This document shows, piece by piece, positions 63,524-64,000 of a stretch of DNA of 64,000 bases. Position numbers and translations under genes: made by a program. The DNA is from an uncultured Bacteroidales bacterium (GTDB lineage Bacteria > Bacteroidota > Bacteroidia > Bacteroidales > UBA932). Every line of letters starts with the position of its first letter. Within the stretch, counting starts at the first letter, position 1. Location: NCBI GenBank assembly GCA_945868745.1, contig CAMBMK010000003.1:1-64000 (forward strand), in the 5' to 3' direction. The notes below the pieces were generated by a model. The model was not told the origin of the DNA. It worked only from the letters and a program-made list of their open reading frames with translations, and did no database searches.

Positions 63524-64000
63524 ATGGCCGGATTTGACGCCGTATTCTTCGACATTGACGGAACACTTGTTCCGTTTGGAGCCACAGGTATGCCGCAAAG
63601 CACCGTCGCGGCGCTGGATGCTCTCAGGGCACGCGGGGTAAAGGTCATCGTCAACAGCGGACGCCCTCCGATGCTCATCAACAATCTCGGCGGTTACCCT
63701 TTCGACGGCTTCGTGTGCATGAACGGCGGTCTGCTCATCCTCGAAGGAAAGGTCGTGTGGAAGAAGCCCATCGACAGGGAGGACGCCCTCGCAGTAATCA
63801 GGATTTCGGAGGAGCTTGGAGTGTCCTGCGCGGCTTTCACGGAGGACAGCCTCATGCTCAACTTCCACAGCGAGAATGAAATACGCCTTGCAAAGGCCAT
63901 CAATATAGAGTTTACCCGCATCGGCGACATCAGGGAGCTCCTCCGCGGCGGAGGGGAAATCTGCCAGTTTACGGTCTATGCTGACGAGTCCCTTGAAAAG
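63524..64000 (+). CDS. Cof-type HAD hydrolase, truncated by the window end
   Basis: From ATG 63524 an open frame runs to the window end (159 codons). MAGFDAVFFDIDGTL is the HAD motif I with the nucleophile Asp (about residue 10), and VKVIVNSGRPP is motif II, followed by the Cof-type GFVCMNGG loop and cap. It is 6 bases after lgt and probably in the same unit. The C-terminal motifs lie outside. Confidence 0.9.
   Translation, partial: MAGFDAVFFDIDGTLVPFGATGMPQSTVAALDALRARGVKVIVNSGRPPMLINNLGGYPFDGFVCMNGGLLILEGKVVWKKPIDREDALAVIRISEELGVSCAAFTEDSLMLNFHSENEIRLAKAINIEFTRIGDIRELLRGGGEICQFTVYADESLEK

Overview
The window looks like a chromosomal segment from a Bacteroidota species, order Bacteroidales. 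Promoters carry the phylum-specific -7 element TAnnTTTG, often with a TTTG about 19-20 bases upstream. Marker genes include gldH, a BtuG-type B12 lipoprotein, a PG0541-like protein beside an RND pump, an OstA-like protein and two-gene folding-chaperone sets. Base composition is fairly GC-rich for the group, so a Rikenellaceae- or Cryptobacteroides-like gut lineage is possible, but family cannot be settled here. No insertion sequence, prophage, CRISPR array, tRNA or rRNA gene lies inside the window; a strong promoter at the left edge probably drives an rRNA operon just outside it.

Layout. 1-540: outward-facing rRNA-like promoter and leader. 540-6243: peptide uptake and breakdown (OPT transporter, PepT), then divergent threonine dehydrogenase and Kbl, which turn threonine into glycine and acetyl-CoA. 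6280-12838 (minus): guaB followed by two SurA-like chaperones and a large OstA-like protein, an outer-membrane biogenesis cluster. 12973-16423: radical SAM protein, NlpC/P60 hydrolase, a small unknown protein and galE. 16424-17143: the first copy of a structured repeat. 17144-26948 (minus): dacB-radA, a small lipoprotein, a phosphodiesterase, rsmE, tsaC, and a tight operon of a small membrane protein, mutL, rhomboid and an EEP-family protein. 27235-28131: ispF and the second repeat copy. 28214-36044: LMW phosphatase, efp, cmk-ispH, a sigma-54-type response regulator without a DNA-binding domain, a 59-residue winged-helix protein, GNAT, a DMT transporter divergent from a Y-family polymerase with a YolD partner. 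36063-41648: dnaX-lptB, an exported unknown, an M16 peptidase and an O-methyltransferase. 41700-48120: a cobalamin riboswitch and a complete B12 uptake operon, btuG-btuB-btuF-btuC-btuD. 48074-55430: smpB, miaA, the ispB-holB-ricT-gldH-trmB run, a beta-barrel protein and thioredoxin. 55535-62282: a TolC/MFP/RND efflux operon with a PII-like gene and an adjacent TetR regulator. 62627-64000: lgt and a truncated HAD phosphatase.

The most unusual feature is the non-coding repeat seen twice (16658-16949 and 27785-28075, about 90% identical by eye). It folds into several hairpins and a branched structure closed by a 21-bp stem. Most differences between the copies that fall in stems keep the pairing, including an A-U to G-C switch. 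A second 50-bp hairpin module lies upstream of it in one copy and downstream in the other. This points to a structured RNA or a composite mobile repeat rather than a protein gene. Other points of interest are a palindrome that carries both divergent promoters of the polymerase/transporter pair, a promoter inside a terminator loop ahead of trxA, a MutL with a changed DQHA motif, and the HTH-less NtrC-like regulator with GSFTSA in place of GAFTGA.
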